Shown piece after piece: positions 35,965 to 45,299 of a DNA stretch of 64,000 bases. Below the pieces are notes generated by a model that did no database searches, was not told where the DNA came from, and worked only from the letters and a program-made list of their open reading frames with translations. Made by a program: the position numbers and the translations under genes. Position 1 is the stretch's first letter, and each line of letters opens with the position of its first letter. The DNA is from Siphonobacter curvatus (GTDB lineage: Bacteria; Bacteroidota; Bacteroidia; Cytophagales; Spirosomataceae), in contig NZ_PTRA01000001.1 in the NCBI RefSeq assembly GCF_002943425.1, positions 1,364,001-1,428,000 on the forward strand, in the 5' to 3' direction.

Positions 35965-38526
35965 TTACCGAGGTCGGCTGGTAGTACCGCTGCCTGTTGC
36001 GGGGGTACCGCCCTGCATGCCTTCACCACCCGATTTAACGTCGTCATTATTGACGGATTTACCTTTTTTCCGGGGGGCATCCATGGTCATTTTACCAATC
36101 TTGTAGCTAAAGGTCAAACGAACGCCCCGCATGAAAATGTGCATGTCCGACAGCTGCGTGAATTGAGCAGAACGACGATCGGTACGAATGTTGATGCTCT
36201 TGGTCAGGAAGTTTTCACCGGCGATACCAATGCTTCCTTTCTTATTTTTGAAATCTTTCTTAACTCCCGCGGAGTAGAAAGCAAAGCCACCCGTACGACC
36301 CTGTAATTGCACCTGCGAACCTTGCAGGAAGCCAAAAGCCTGAGCACCCCAGCCATTCTTGAACTGAATCTGCGTATTCAATCCACCACCTACGTTAAAA
36401 CCGGAGTTGCTGACGGGTTCGGAAACGCTACCTGAAACCCGGGCTACGCCCCGTAAGTTGGAGTAGAGGATATTCGAAAACAGCATGACGTTCCATTTGG
36501 AGGTAATGGCCAGATTACCGAAAATGTTCGTACCCACGGCCCGCTCACTGCCAATGTTCTGATAGGTAGTCAATACGCCACCCGCGAGTGTATCGTTAGC
36601 CGATACGACCTGGGTAATGGTTTGATCGGTGAAACGGCCAAAGAAGCTAGCATTCACAAATAACTTCTTAATGTTTTTGCTAACGCCTAATTCCACGTTG
36701 TCCGTCAATTCAGGTCGTAAAGAAGCGTTACCGATGGATATATTCTGCGGGTTTGCTGCATTGATGTTCGGATTCAATTGCTGAATGCCGGGTCGCTGAA
36801 TCCGGCGGTTGTAGCCCAGTTTCAAGGTCGTACCTTTAAAGCTTTTCGAAACGTTCAAACTAGGTACCAGGTTTCCGTAATTAGGGATGTTAATGTCGCC
36901 GCCTTCCCGGGTACTAGCCTCAATCGTTGTGTATTCGTAACGCGTACCGGCCTTGATGGTATACCGATTTTTCGTCGTCAGCGTGTACGAAGCATAGCCA
37001 CCCGCCACACTCTGGTTGTAATCCAGTGCTCCCGAAGGTTGCCGGGTACTTTGTGTCAACGGTTCTGAGCCATTCCCGTACAGATACTGGTAATCGCTAT
37101 TTACGGTACGCATGATTCCCTTGGCTCCGAATTCCAGCATCTGGTTTTTCTTGAGGGGCGTCTGGTAATCCGTTTGCAGCGTAATTTCCTGATTCAGGTT
37201 ATGGTTGATGTTTTTCTCCCGGTTCAGCATTGCCTCCGTAGCATTCCGTTCGATCGCGTCAAAATTATTGGTCAGGTCATTGCGGCTGTACTGGGTAGAA
37301 ATGCTCCATTCCTGCTGGGGTTTGTAGGTGTGCAGGTAATCGACGTTCACATCCACCGTACCCGACAGGTTTTTCGTATCTACATCCCGTCGTACCGTAC
37401 CTGTCAATACGTCATTAATAAACGACTGCGTATTCAGATTCAGGTCATTGAGCATGTTCCGGGCTCCGTAGCGTACGCCAGCCGTAAGAGATTGATTCTT
37501 GGCAATGTCGTAATCAAAACCCAGGTTGTAATTTCCGAACAAGCCGCTGTTAACTCCATCCGTCGTTTGGTACGTCCGCGTTGAACCGGTACCCGTATAG
37601 TTCGTCTGATCGTTAAAACCCTGTAGTTTCAGGTTATAGTTAGCCCGGCCAAAGCCGCCCAGGTTAAACCCGATTTTACCCTTGCGGTAGTTTCCGTTCA
37701 GCGATAAGTTAGAACCCCGGTTACCTACACCAGCGTCTACGTTCAGGTTGAGACCTTGCAGCGTATTCTTCTTGGTGATAATGTTGATGATTCCGCCCGA
37801 TCCTTCCGCATCGTATTTAGCCGAGGGCGAGGTGATTACTTCCACGGTTTTGATCATATCCGCGGGAATTTGCTTGAGAGCATCCGCTACGCTACTGGCT
37901 ACGATGGTACTGGGCTTATTGTTAATTAAAACCCGTACGTTCCGACTGCCGCGAAGGGAAAGGTTTCCTTCCAGGTCGACCGTCAGCATGGGTACTTTCC
38001 GCAGGACGTCGGCGGCATCACCACCTTTCGCCATAATATCTTTTTCGGCGTTATACACCAGTCGGTCTACCTTTTCTTCGATGAGTTCCTTTTGACCCGT
38101 AACGGTTACTTCCTCCAGCGTTTTGGTTTTGGAAGCCAGTTTAATAACCCCCAGATCAAGATCCTGACCTTTCGCGACGATCACGCCATCAACGGTCTTG
38201 TTTTCGTATCCGATGAAAGAAAACAGCAATTTATACTCGCCAGCGGCTACGCGGTTTAGGGTAAATTTTCCCTTGTCGTCGGCTACTGTACCATCGACGG
38301 GTTTGTTAGTTACTTTATTGACCAAGGCTACGCTGGCGAATTCTACGGCTTTAGTAAGGGCTGAATCCACGACAAAACCCGTAATCTTGGAATTGCCTTT
38401 GGGCGTATTGTCGTCAGCCGTACCGGGGATAGCTTTTCGCTGAGGAGTAACGCCCCCCATCGGAAACTGAGCCCAGGCCGTTTGAAGGCCAAGAAGACAG
38501 GTGAGAAGAAGTAAAAGCTTTTTCAT
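35965..38526 (-). CDS. TonB-dependent receptor-like outer-membrane protein with carboxypeptidase-regulatory domain
   Basis: The start is placed at ATG 38526 (MKKLLLLLTCLLGLQTAWAQ), a clean signal peptide. A CarboxypepD-regulatory-like domain (about 45-130: GFVVDSALTKAVEFASVALVN) is followed by a plug (TLEEVTVTGQKELIEEKVDRLVYN, then DVLRKVPMLTVD) and a beta barrel of the OMP_b-brl_3 type. The C-terminus is polar and glycine-rich instead of ending in an aromatic strand, and the last strand (MRGVRLTFSYKIGKM) lies about 35 residues before the end. Such proteins import metal chelates or peptides; substrate is unknown. No SusD gene is adjacent. Confidence 0.88.
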   Translation of the reverse strand: MKKLLLLLTCLLGLQTAWAQFPMGGVTPQRKAIPGTADDNTPKGNSKITGFVVDSALTKAVEFASVALVNKVTNKPVDGTVADDKGKFTLNRVAAGEYKLLFSFIGYENKTVDGVIVAKGQDLDLGVIKLASKTKTLEEVTVTGQKELIEEKVDRLVYNAEKDIMAKGGDAADVLRKVPMLTVDLEGNLSLRGSRNVRVLINNKPSTIVASSVADALKQIPADMIKTVEVITSPSAKYDAEGSGGIINIITKKNTLQGLNLNVDAGVGNRGSNLSLNGNYRKGKIGFNLGGFGRANYNLKLQGFNDQTNYTGTGSTRTYQTTDGVNSGLFGNYNLGFDYDIAKNQSLTAGVRYGARNMLNDLNLNTQSFINDVLTGTVRRDVDTKNLSGTVDVNVDYLHTYKPQQEWSISTQYSRNDLTNNFDAIERNATEAMLNREKNINHNLNQEITLQTDYQTPLKKNQMLEFGAKGIMRTVNSDYQYLYGNGSEPLTQSTRQPSGALDYNQSVAGGYASYTLTTKNRYTIKAGTRYEYTTIEASTREGGDINIPNYGNLVPSLNVSKSFKGTTLKLGYNRRIQRPGIQQLNPNINAANPQNISIGNASLRPELTDNVELGVSKNIKKLFVNASFFGRFTDQTITQVVSANDTLAGGVLTTYQNIGSERAVGTNIFGNLAITSKWNVMLFSNILYSNLRGVARVSGSVSEPVSNSGFNVGGGLNTQIQFKNGWGAQAFGFLQGSQVQLQGRTGGFAFYSAGVKKDFKNKKGSIGIAGENFLTKSINIRTDRRSAQFTQLSDMHIFMRGVRLTFSYKIGKMTMDAPRKKGKSVNNDDVKSGGEGMQGGTPATGSGTTSRPR

Positions 38527-38629
38527 GAGATGTGATTTCAAATGTGCTAAGGGGGATTTTCCCGTGCTCGTACCGTGGAAAATCAATACTATGGGAGATC
38601 TGTAAGGGCTTACAACCGAACCAATGCCT

Positions 38630-38637
38630 CAAAAGTA
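38630..38637 (-). promoter_or_regulatory. Candidate -7 box for the TonB receptor gene
   Basis: TACTTTTG on the minus strand matches TAnnTTTG about 104 bp upstream of the ATG. No convincing -33 box was found. Confidence 0.35.
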
Positions 38638-38744
38638 CAGATGTATACGCGTCAGGTGCCCAGGTTTTGGGAACAGAGGTATGTAGAATAGATGTGTGGC
38701 AGAATAGACCCTGTAAGCAAAAATGCGGGTATAGAAACAAGAGA

Positions 38745-38781
38745 GGGCAATGGTCTTTCCCAATAAGAAAGACCATTGCCC
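38745..38781 (-). terminator. Terminator after the O-methyltransferase gene
   Basis: GGGCAATGGTCTTTC and GAAAGACCATTGCCC form a perfect 15-bp stem with a 7-nt loop, 24 bp past the stop. The following T tract is weak. Confidence 0.75.
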
Positions 38782-38805
38782 TGTTTAAAGAAAGATACGC
38801 CGGAT

Positions 38806-39396
38806 TTACGTACGTCGACAGATAAACTCGCCGTTGCCAATCGGAACGGTCAGACAGTCCCACTGTTCATCCGCTAAGGCTCGATCCATCATGGGTTTGA
38901 TACCTTCGTATTGATCAATGGCATTATCTGCGACAAGCAGTCCGCCCTTGACTACGCGAGGAGCTACAAGCTGGAAACAGGGATCGTATAGACTCTTTTC
39001 CGCATCCAGAAAGCAAAAAGCAATGCCGGACAGGGAAGCACTCAGACTGAGAAAATCACCGGGAATGAGTTCGATAAAATCCTCCATACCCGCCAGACGG
39101 AACGTTTCGCGGGCCATCTCGCACTTTTCCGGGTCGAGTTCAAAGGTTTTCACCCGCTGGCCTCGTTCGCGGGCGGCCAGGGCTAGCCAGAGGGTTGAGT
39201 ATCCGGCACTGGTGCCGATTTCGATCAGTTCTCCCGACGGGGCATTGGCCGCCAGCAGGGCCAGAAATTGCCCGGTTTCTTTGCTAATCTGGCGTAAGCG
39301 GCGGGAACGCGGTGTTCCATCCGTCCGGTCCATGCGGTCCTGATTTTCCAGCAGGGCCATGCGTTCCAGGGCTTGTGAAGAGAAGTTTCGGAACAT
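38806..39396 (-). CDS. O-methyltransferase (class I SAM-dependent, COMT-like)
   Basis: The 196-residue cytoplasmic Rossmann-fold enzyme has the SAM motif [15 protein letters not shown], then [18 protein letters not shown] with the acidic ribose-binding residue. [17 protein letters not shown] and [11 protein letters not shown] are in the order of the catechol/caffeoyl-CoA O-methyltransferase family. Acceptor substrate is unknown. It is a little shorter than the usual 210-220 residues. It lies alone between acs and the TonB receptor gene with terminators on both sides. Confidence 0.85.
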   Translation of the reverse strand: MFRNFSSQALERMALLENQDRMDRTDGTPRSRRLRQISKETGQFLALLAANAPSGELIEIGTSAGYSTLWLALAARERGQRVKTFELDPEKCEMARETFRLAGMEDFIELIPGDFLSLSASLSGIAFCFLDAEKSLYDPCFQLVAPRVVKGGLLVADNAIDQYEGIKPMMDRALADEQWDCLTVPIGNGEFICRRT

Positions 39397-39439
39397 AGTA
39401 AGTATACTCGCTAAATCGGTCGTAAAGGTCTTAAACGAA

Positions 39440-39473
39440 AACTTCCCGAAAGTTTTAAAGCTTTCGGGAAGTT
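39440..39473 (-). terminator. Terminator after acs
   Basis: AACTTCCCGAAAG and CTTTCGGGAAGTT form a 13-bp stem with an 8-nt loop, 14 bp past the acs stop. The stem sequence resembles the ctlX terminator. Confidence 0.8.
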
Positions 39474-39486
39474 GAAAATGGCTTTA

Positions 39487-41391
39487 TTACAAGGCTCCAC
39501 TTTTGATTTCTTCGACCACATTGGGGTCAAGCAGGGTGGAGGTGTCTCCGAGGTTACCAGTATCGCCTTCGGCAATTTTACGAAGAATCCGTCGCATGAT
39601 TTTTCCCGAACGCGTTTTAGGTAATCCGCTGACAAACTGAATTTTATCCGGTTTAGCAATGGGTCCAATCACCCGAGATACCGTCGCCAGAATATCCCGG
39701 CGGGTCAAATCGACGTCATCGAGCGGTTCTTCCGTAATGATATACGCGTAAATACCCTGACCTTTCACGTCATGCGGATAGCCCACCACGGCACTTTCCA
39801 CTACGCCCAAGTGCATGTTGATGGCATTTTCGACTTCCGCCGTACCAATGCGGTGACCCGATACGTTCAGTACGTCATCGACCCGACCCGTGATGCGGTA
39901 ATAGCCGTCCTCGTCCCGTAGACAACCGTCACCCGTGAAGTACAGGTTCGGGTAGGTACTGAAATACGTTTGCTTGCAGCGTTCGTGATCGCCGTAAGTC
40001 GTCCGCAGAATACCCGGCCAGGGGAACTTGATACAGAGGTTACCCGATACGCCGTTGCCTTCAATTTCCTTGCCGTTTTCGTCTACCAGCATGGGTTGTA
40101 CCCCCGGCAGTGGTAGCGTAGCAAACGTAGGTTTTTCGGGCGTGATTCCGGCAATGGGTGAAATCATCAGACCACCCGTTTCGGTTTGCCACCAGGTATC
40201 GGCGATGGGGCATTTCCCCTTCCCAATGTGATCGTGGAACCAGTGCCAGGCTTCTTCGTTGATGGGTTCACCCACGGAGCCAAGCTTGGTTAGCGACGAA
40301 AGATCTTTGTTTTCAACGTACTGCAAACCAAAGCTCATCAGCGAACGAATGGCCGTAGGAGCGGTATACAGAATGTTAACGGAATGCTTGTCGACAATAT
40401 CCCAAAGGCGACCCGCGTCGGGGAAGGTGGGAACGCCCTCGAACATTAGCGTAGTGGCTCCGCAGCAAAGCGGTCCGTATACGATATAACTGTGGCCAGT
40501 AATCCAGCCAATATCGGCGGTGCAGAAGTGAATTTCACCGGGCTGGTACTGGAAAACGTTGGCAAACGTGTACGCCGCGTATACCATATACCCACCCGTC
40601 GTATGTACCACGCCCTTTGGTTTGCCCGTCGATCCGGAGGTGTAGAGAATAAAGAGCATATCCTCAGCATCCATCTCTTCAGCGGGGCATTCGTTGGTCA
40701 CGTACTTCTCTTCCTGTTCCCACCAGCGGTCGCGGCCCTTGAGCATGTACACAGGGGTGCGGGTACGGGTCATAACGAGTACCGTTTCCACCGAAGGACA
40801 AGTAACCAGAGCGTCATCCACGGTAGCTTTCATCGGAATTTCTTTCGAACCCCGGTATGCTCCGTCGGAGGTTACCACGACTTTACACTGAGCATCGTTG
40901 ATCCGATCGGCAATGGACTGCGAAGAAAAACCACCGAATACGACTGAGTGAACGGCTCCAATACGGGCACAGGCCAGTACGGCAATCGCCAGCTCGGGTA
41001 CCATAGGTAAGTAAATACACACGCGATCACCTTTTTTCACGCCCTGTTTTTTCAAAACGTTGGCAAAACGGCATACGCGTTGGTGTAACTGACGATACGT
41101 GATTTTTACGGAATCTTCGTGGGGATCGTTGGGTTCCCAAATAATGGCTACCTGATCGCCCCGCTCGGCCAGGTGACGGTCAAGAGCGTTTTCGGTAATG
41201 TTCAGTTTACCACCCGCAAACCACTTGATGTCCGGGTCTGAGAAATTCCACTGAAGCGTTTTAATCCAGGGCTTCCGCCAGTAAAAGTTAGACGCAATTT
41301 CGGCCCAGAAGCCTTCCGGGTCGTTTACTGACTTACTATATAGTTCTTTGTACTCGTCAAAACTCCGCAACTGGAAGGGGATAGCACTCAT
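39487..41391 (-). CDS. acs: Acetyl-CoA synthetase
   Basis: The 634-residue AMP-forming enzyme activates acetate with ATP and CoA. Motifs: [19 protein letters not shown] (A3 loop), [24 protein letters not shown] (A5), [38 protein letters not shown] (A7-A8 hinge), and [13 protein letters not shown] with the C-terminal Lys that is acetylated in regulated enzymes. Length is normal. It is just upstream, on the same strand, of nothing related, but is preceded in transcription order by the CbrA-like kinase and response regulator genes, which suggests control of acetate use. Confidence 0.96.
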   Translation of the reverse strand: MSAIPFQLRSFDEYKELYSKSVNDPEGFWAEIASNFYWRKPWIKTLQWNFSDPDIKWFAGGKLNITENALDRHLAERGDQVAIIWEPNDPHEDSVKITYRQLHQRVCRFANVLKKQGVKKGDRVCIYLPMVPELAIAVLACARIGAVHSVVFGGFSSQSIADRINDAQCKVVVTSDGAYRGSKEIPMKATVDDALVTCPSVETVLVMTRTRTPVYMLKGRDRWWEQEEKYVTNECPAEEMDAEDMLFILYTSGSTGKPKGVVHTTGGYMVYAAYTFANVFQYQPGEIHFCTADIGWITGHSYIVYGPLCCGATTLMFEGVPTFPDAGRLWDIVDKHSVNILYTAPTAIRSLMSFGLQYVENKDLSSLTKLGSVGEPINEEAWHWFHDHIGKGKCPIADTWWQTETGGLMISPIAGITPEKPTFATLPLPGVQPMLVDENGKEIEGNGVSGNLCIKFPWPGILRTTYGDHERCKQTYFSTYPNLYFTGDGCLRDEDGYYRITGRVDDVLNVSGHRIGTAEVENAINMHLGVVESAVVGYPHDVKGQGIYAYIITEEPLDDVDLTRRDILATVSRVIGPIAKPDKIQFVSGLPKTRSGKIMRRILRKIAEGDTGNLGDTSTLLDPNVVEEIKSGAL

Positions 41392-41440
41392 GGCTCGTAA
41401 TCATTTTAGAGGGACTAAAAATAATACCTGAACTGTGCGG

Positions 41441-41472
41441 CTAAAGTACAAGCAATCGCGGAAGGGATCAAA
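41441..41472 (-). promoter_or_regulatory. Candidate promoter of acs
   Basis: On the minus strand TTTG (41469-41472), 20 bp, then TACTTTAG (41441-41448), about 50 bp before the ATG. This is close to the Bacteroidetes consensus and suggests that acs can be transcribed separately from the regulator genes upstream. Confidence 0.5.
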
Positions 41473-41562
41473 CAAAAGCAGTTTTTCTCGCTAATATACT
41501 ATAGATAAAAAGGTATTTTGCTGATATTCGATTGGGGAAAAGGAAGATGAAAGGCTATAGAT

Positions 41563-41925
41563 TTAGGCCGTAAGTTCCTGAACTTTGGCCATTAAGTTAC
41601 GAGTCGAGAAGGGTTTGGTCAAGTATAGATCAGCTCCGTAAGAGAGGCCTTTTTCAATGTCACTCTCTTTGCTTTTGGCACTGAGGAAGACAATTTTCGT
41701 CTGCCGAAGCAGATCTGAGCCTTTCACCTGCCGACAGACTTCATAGCCGTCCACGCTGGGCATCATTATATCGAGTAGTACCAGTTGCGGCTGCTCCTGG
41801 TGAATAATATCGAGGGCTTCGGCTCCATCGCGGGCAATATATACCTGATAGCCTTCCTTTTTCATCAGGAATTCCAGGGACATGACAATGCCGGGTTCAT
41901 CGTCGACAATTAAGATTTTCATCAT
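41563..41925 (-). CDS. Single-domain response regulator (CheY-like receiver)
   Basis: The start is ATG 41925 or 41922 (MKILIVDDEPGI). About 120 residues make only a receiver domain, with Asp51 in LVLLDIMMP as phospho-acceptor, the acidic pair VDDE, the Ser in LSAKSKES and Lys in LTKPFS. There is no DNA-binding domain, so it must act by protein contact or as part of a phosphorelay. It lies about 80 bp after the SSS-histidine kinase gene, its probable partner, and upstream of acs. Confidence 0.9.
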   Translation of the reverse strand: MMKILIVDDEPGIVMSLEFLMKKEGYQVYIARDGAEALDIIHQEQPQLVLLDIMMPSVDGYEVCRQVKGSDLLRQTKIVFLSAKSKESDIEKGLSYGADLYLTKPFSTRNLMAKVQELTA

Positions 41926-42002
41926 ACCACTGAGCGTTAATTCATCACGACGCAGGTCTGCGTTCATCCGGATGATTGATATACCACAACAGGAAAATTT
42001 GA

Positions 42003-44717
42003 TTAATGTTCCGCCCGTACCTCCTTTAACAACGGAATTTGCACCGTAAAACGGGCTCCGGAACCGGGCTGACTTTCCACCGAAATGCTTCCGTGGTGCA
42101 ATTCTATGATTTTTTTGGTAATCGCTAGCCCTAGTCCGCTGCCTTTGGGTTTGCGGATGGTTTGGTTTTCGGCCTGGTAAAACTTGTCGAAAATGAGTTG
42201 TTGGTAGTCGCTCGCAATACCGGGCCCATTGTCCGCTACCGTCAATACGTACTGATCGCCGGAGCGGCGGAGCAGAACCTGAATCAATCCTTTGCCGCGT
42301 TCCGTATATTTAATCGCGTTCGAGAGCAGGTTAATCAGTACCTGCATCAGTTTGTCGCGGTCGGCTTGCAGGGGCGGTAGGGGTTCTGTCAAAGATACTT
42401 CGAGTTGGACGTCTTTTTCCAGGGCTAATTGATGGACGGCTTCTACGGCTTCCTGAATTACTTCCGCCAGTTGGACCGTTTCCGTACGCAAAAAATGTTT
42501 CCCCGACTCATATTTCTCCAGATCCAGTACCTGACTGATGAGCCGCGTCAGACGGTCAGATTCCCGAATGATGGTCGAAAGAAACTGATCCCGCTGCTCC
42601 ATGTCCAGCTCCGGATTGTCCTGCAAGATTTCACTCAGAGCTTTGATGGAGGTAATGGGCGTACGCAGTTCGTGGGTTACCGTCGTCAGAAAGTCGTCCT
42701 TGAGCCGATCCGTTCGGATCATCTGTTCGTTGGCTTGGCGAAGCTGGGTAGTCGCCCGTTCGAGTTCGGCCTGGTGTTGGCGTAACTGTCGGTTAGTGAG
42801 AATCAATTCCTGCGATTCCTTCAGGATTTCCACGACTTCATCTACGGAAATTTTTTCTTCCAATGTCACCGAGGCCACCATCAAGCGGGCCGAAGCTGAG
42901 CCAATGACCCCGGCCAGTAGGTTTTCGGCGTAGTTCACCAGCTGGGGGGAAGCCCGTTGCCAGTTCAGGTTGATCTCGTTTTCATTGGCAAAGCGTTCGA
43001 GCAATTGCGTTGTTCGTTCCTTCCCAAAAAACTGACTCAACAAACTTTGTAAATCCGGGATGTAGGCTGTACCCCGCCAGATTGTGGAACTTTCGATGAC
43101 TTCCGAGTACTTGAAAATATCCACGAACAGGATGGCCTGATTGTGTTCCATGGACGTCTGTGGCAGGCGAATCGAGAGCAGTACGTACGAAAGTACGTTG
43201 ATCGATAAGCTCCAGAACAAAGCATGGGAAATACGGTCAAAGCCTTCCAGTCCAAACAAAGCGGAAGGTTTCAGTAATTCAATGCCCCAGGGTCCCACCG
43301 TATTCAGACTCAACGGAAAGAAACCAGCCTCGGCTAACATAGGAATCACCAGGGTATAAAACCATACGGAGAAACCCAGAATCAGTCCGACGGTCGCTCC
43401 GTAACGGTTGCCCTGTTTCCAGAAAATACCCCCCAGTACCGCCGGAGCCAGCTGAGCCACCGCCGTAAACGATACCTGCCCGATGGATACCAGTGGGTAT
43501 CGCCCGGCGAGTTTGGAGTAATACAGATACGCCGCGACGAGCAAAAGCAGGATACTAATCCGCCGGGCACCGATTAGAAAACGACCCAGGTTTGGCCCGA
43601 TCTTGCGGCGAAGCGTTGGTTGCGTCAGGACGTAAGGCATCAGGACGCTGTTACTGAGCATGGTACTCAGAGCAATGGTTTCTACGATCACCATGCCCGT
43701 AGCCGCCGAAAAGCCGCCCAGGTAGGTAATCAGAGCCAGCCATTCTTTGTCGAAATACAGCGGAATGGCTAATACGTAATTGTCGGCATTGACCGTCTGG
43801 TTTTGAAAGAGTAAGGCTCCACCAAACGCAATGGGCAGCACAAAGAGGTTGATGACCATCATATACAGCGGAAAGGTCCAGATAGCCCGGTTGAGGTGAC
43901 GTTCATCCGTATTCTCCACAACCGACACCTGAAACTGCCGGGGCAGTAAGAGAATATTCAGCGTAGATAGCAGGACGTGCCAAAACCAGGTGCCGTAGCC
44001 GCCATTAGGATCGATAGTAAAGAGTTTGCGTAAGGCTGGTTTGTGCGAAGCCTGCGTGAAAATGTCACCAAACCCATTGAAAACGCCGAACGTAACGTAA
44101 ATGCCTACGAACAGGAAAGCCACCATTTTCACCAGTGATTCGGCGGCAATGGCCGTAACCATACCTTCGTGCTGTTCGGTTGCCTCAATTTTTCGCGTCC
44201 CAAACAGCATCACGAAAATACCCAGACCGATGGCGAGGTACAGCGTCAGATCGCTGGTAAGTTCTTCGGTACGGGGGAGTTCGGCCAGTACGGCAAAGCT
44301 GGTAGAAATGGCTTTTAGCTGGAGCGAAATGTAGGGAACGATGCCAATCAGGCAGAAAAAAGCCACCAATGCCCCGAGATTGGCTGATTTCCCGTACCGC
44401 GAAGCCACAAAATCCGAAAGTGTTGCGATGCGTTGTACCTTACAAATCCGGATGATTTTCCGCAGAATAATCCACCAGAGCGGAGCCGTCAGCGTCGGGC
44501 CCAGATACGTCGATAAAAACTCAACCCCGTTGGTAAAGGCTCTTCCCACGGACCCGTAATAGGCCCAGGCCGAGCAGTAGACACCCAGTGAAAGCGAATA
44601 CACCCAGGGGTTGGACACCCAGCGGCGTGTACGGTGGCTACGTTCGGCCCAGTACGCAATGCCAAAAAGTAGTCCCAGGTACATCACCGAGACCGTTACT
44701 ACCCAGCCACTATTCAT
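42003..44717 (-). CDS. CbrA-like sensor: SSS symporter domain fused to histidine kinase
   Basis: The 904-residue protein has about 13 N-terminal transmembrane helices with the SSS pattern (YGSVGRAFTNGVEFLSTYLGP, VPYISLQLKAIS, GGFSAATGMVIVETIALSTMLSNSVLMP). These are followed by a linker and coiled coil (about 620-670), a HisKA box VTHELRTPITS with His682, and a HATPase with LLSNAIKYTERG, VADNGPGIA and GSGLGLAITKK. CbrA-type kinases sense carbon or nitrogen status, possibly by transport. The last SSS part may couple substrate passage to kinase activity. The first 8 bp overlap the small gene upstream; the receiver gene follows. Confidence 0.93.
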   Translation of the reverse strand: MNSGWVVTVSVMYLGLLFGIAYWAERSHRTRRWVSNPWVYSLSLGVYCSAWAYYGSVGRAFTNGVEFLSTYLGPTLTAPLWWIILRKIIRICKVQRIATLSDFVASRYGKSANLGALVAFFCLIGIVPYISLQLKAISTSFAVLAELPRTEELTSDLTLYLAIGLGIFVMLFGTRKIEATEQHEGMVTAIAAESLVKMVAFLFVGIYVTFGVFNGFGDIFTQASHKPALRKLFTIDPNGGYGTWFWHVLLSTLNILLLPRQFQVSVVENTDERHLNRAIWTFPLYMMVINLFVLPIAFGGALLFQNQTVNADNYVLAIPLYFDKEWLALITYLGGFSAATGMVIVETIALSTMLSNSVLMPYVLTQPTLRRKIGPNLGRFLIGARRISILLLLVAAYLYYSKLAGRYPLVSIGQVSFTAVAQLAPAVLGGIFWKQGNRYGATVGLILGFSVWFYTLVIPMLAEAGFFPLSLNTVGPWGIELLKPSALFGLEGFDRISHALFWSLSINVLSYVLLSIRLPQTSMEHNQAILFVDIFKYSEVIESSTIWRGTAYIPDLQSLLSQFFGKERTTQLLERFANENEINLNWQRASPQLVNYAENLLAGVIGSASARLMVASVTLEEKISVDEVVEILKESQELILTNRQLRQHQAELERATTQLRQANEQMIRTDRLKDDFLTTVTHELRTPITSIKALSEILQDNPELDMEQRDQFLSTIIRESDRLTRLISQVLDLEKYESGKHFLRTETVQLAEVIQEAVEAVHQLALEKDVQLEVSLTEPLPPLQADRDKLMQVLINLLSNAIKYTERGKGLIQVLLRRSGDQYVLTVADNGPGIASDYQQLIFDKFYQAENQTIRKPKGSGLGLAITKKIIELHHGSISVESQPGSGARFTVQIPLLKEVRAEH

Positions 44718-44910
44718 GATTTTGTCGGGTCCAGTACCAATACATCAGGCCTACCAGTCCCAGCCAGCAGGTAAACAGATACCAGTATAGCAGCGGTATG
44801 CCCATCCAGAGAATGGGTTTATTAAATAAGGAAAGCAGCGGGAAATTAAGAATGAGAGCAAACAGGATACTGACGATGACCAGATATTGCCCCCGAAGCC
44901 TTTCGTTCAT
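44710..44910 (-). CDS. Small two-TM protein overlapping the SSS-kinase gene
   Basis: The 66-residue protein has two hydrophobic helices (LVIVSILFALILNFPLLSLF and PLLYWYLFTCWLGLVGLMYWYW). It overlaps the start of the SSS-kinase gene by 8 bp, so the two are translationally coupled. It resembles the short DUF3311/DUF485-like partners of SSS transporters. A role as accessory subunit of the sensor is inferred from position only. Confidence 0.75.
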   Translation of the reverse strand: MNERLRGQYLVIVSILFALILNFPLLSLFNKPILWMGIPLLYWYLFTCWLGLVGLMYWYWTRQNHE

Positions 44911-45000
44911 GGGGTTCCGTTCTTTTGCTCAAAAATAGTACGAGAACTTCAGAGACGGTGTAAAAGTGGAATTTTTGAATCAAGACGTTTCTTACAAAAA

Positions 45001-45027
45001 AGCGGCGGACGAATATCGCCCGCCGCT
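45001..45027 (-). terminator. Terminator after the DUF6814-like gene
   Basis: AGCGGCGG and CCGCCGCT flank an 11-nt loop, with an A tract at 44996-45001 giving minus-strand T residues. It is 28 bp past the stop. Confidence 0.75.
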
Positions 45028-45054
45028 AGTATTCGAAGTTTGATTGAAAACTAT

Positions 45055-45279
45055 TCAATTCGTCTGCTCGTCGTACTCGCCCTTGAGGGAGTAATAGCCA
45101 AAGAGGACCAGGCCAGCGACAATGATAGGGGTAAGTACCAGCAGCACGACCCATCCAAAAATTCGGTCATCGAGCTGCGGACTGGCAATCTTATGCAGGC
45201 TGTCTACAATACGGTCGTAGCCAATGTATAGCCCCAGAGCAATCCAGCAGAAACCGAGTATTTTTTTCAAACTATTCAT
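45055..45279 (-). CDS. Small DUF6814-like membrane protein next to MHS transporter
   Basis: The 74-residue protein has two hydrophobic helices (ILGFCWIALGLYIGYDRIV and FGWVVLLVLTPIIVAGLVLFGYY) and a polar C-terminal tail. Such short proteins are commonly encoded next to MHS-family transporters in Bacteroidetes, as here (20-bp gap), and match the DUF6814 pattern. It is probably a transporter accessory protein in the inner membrane. Function is unproven. Confidence 0.72.
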   Translation of the reverse strand: MNSLKKILGFCWIALGLYIGYDRIVDSLHKIASPQLDDRIFGWVVLLVLTPIIVAGLVLFGYYSLKGEYDEQTN

Positions 45280-45299
45280 AGAATGACGGTTTTAGAGAA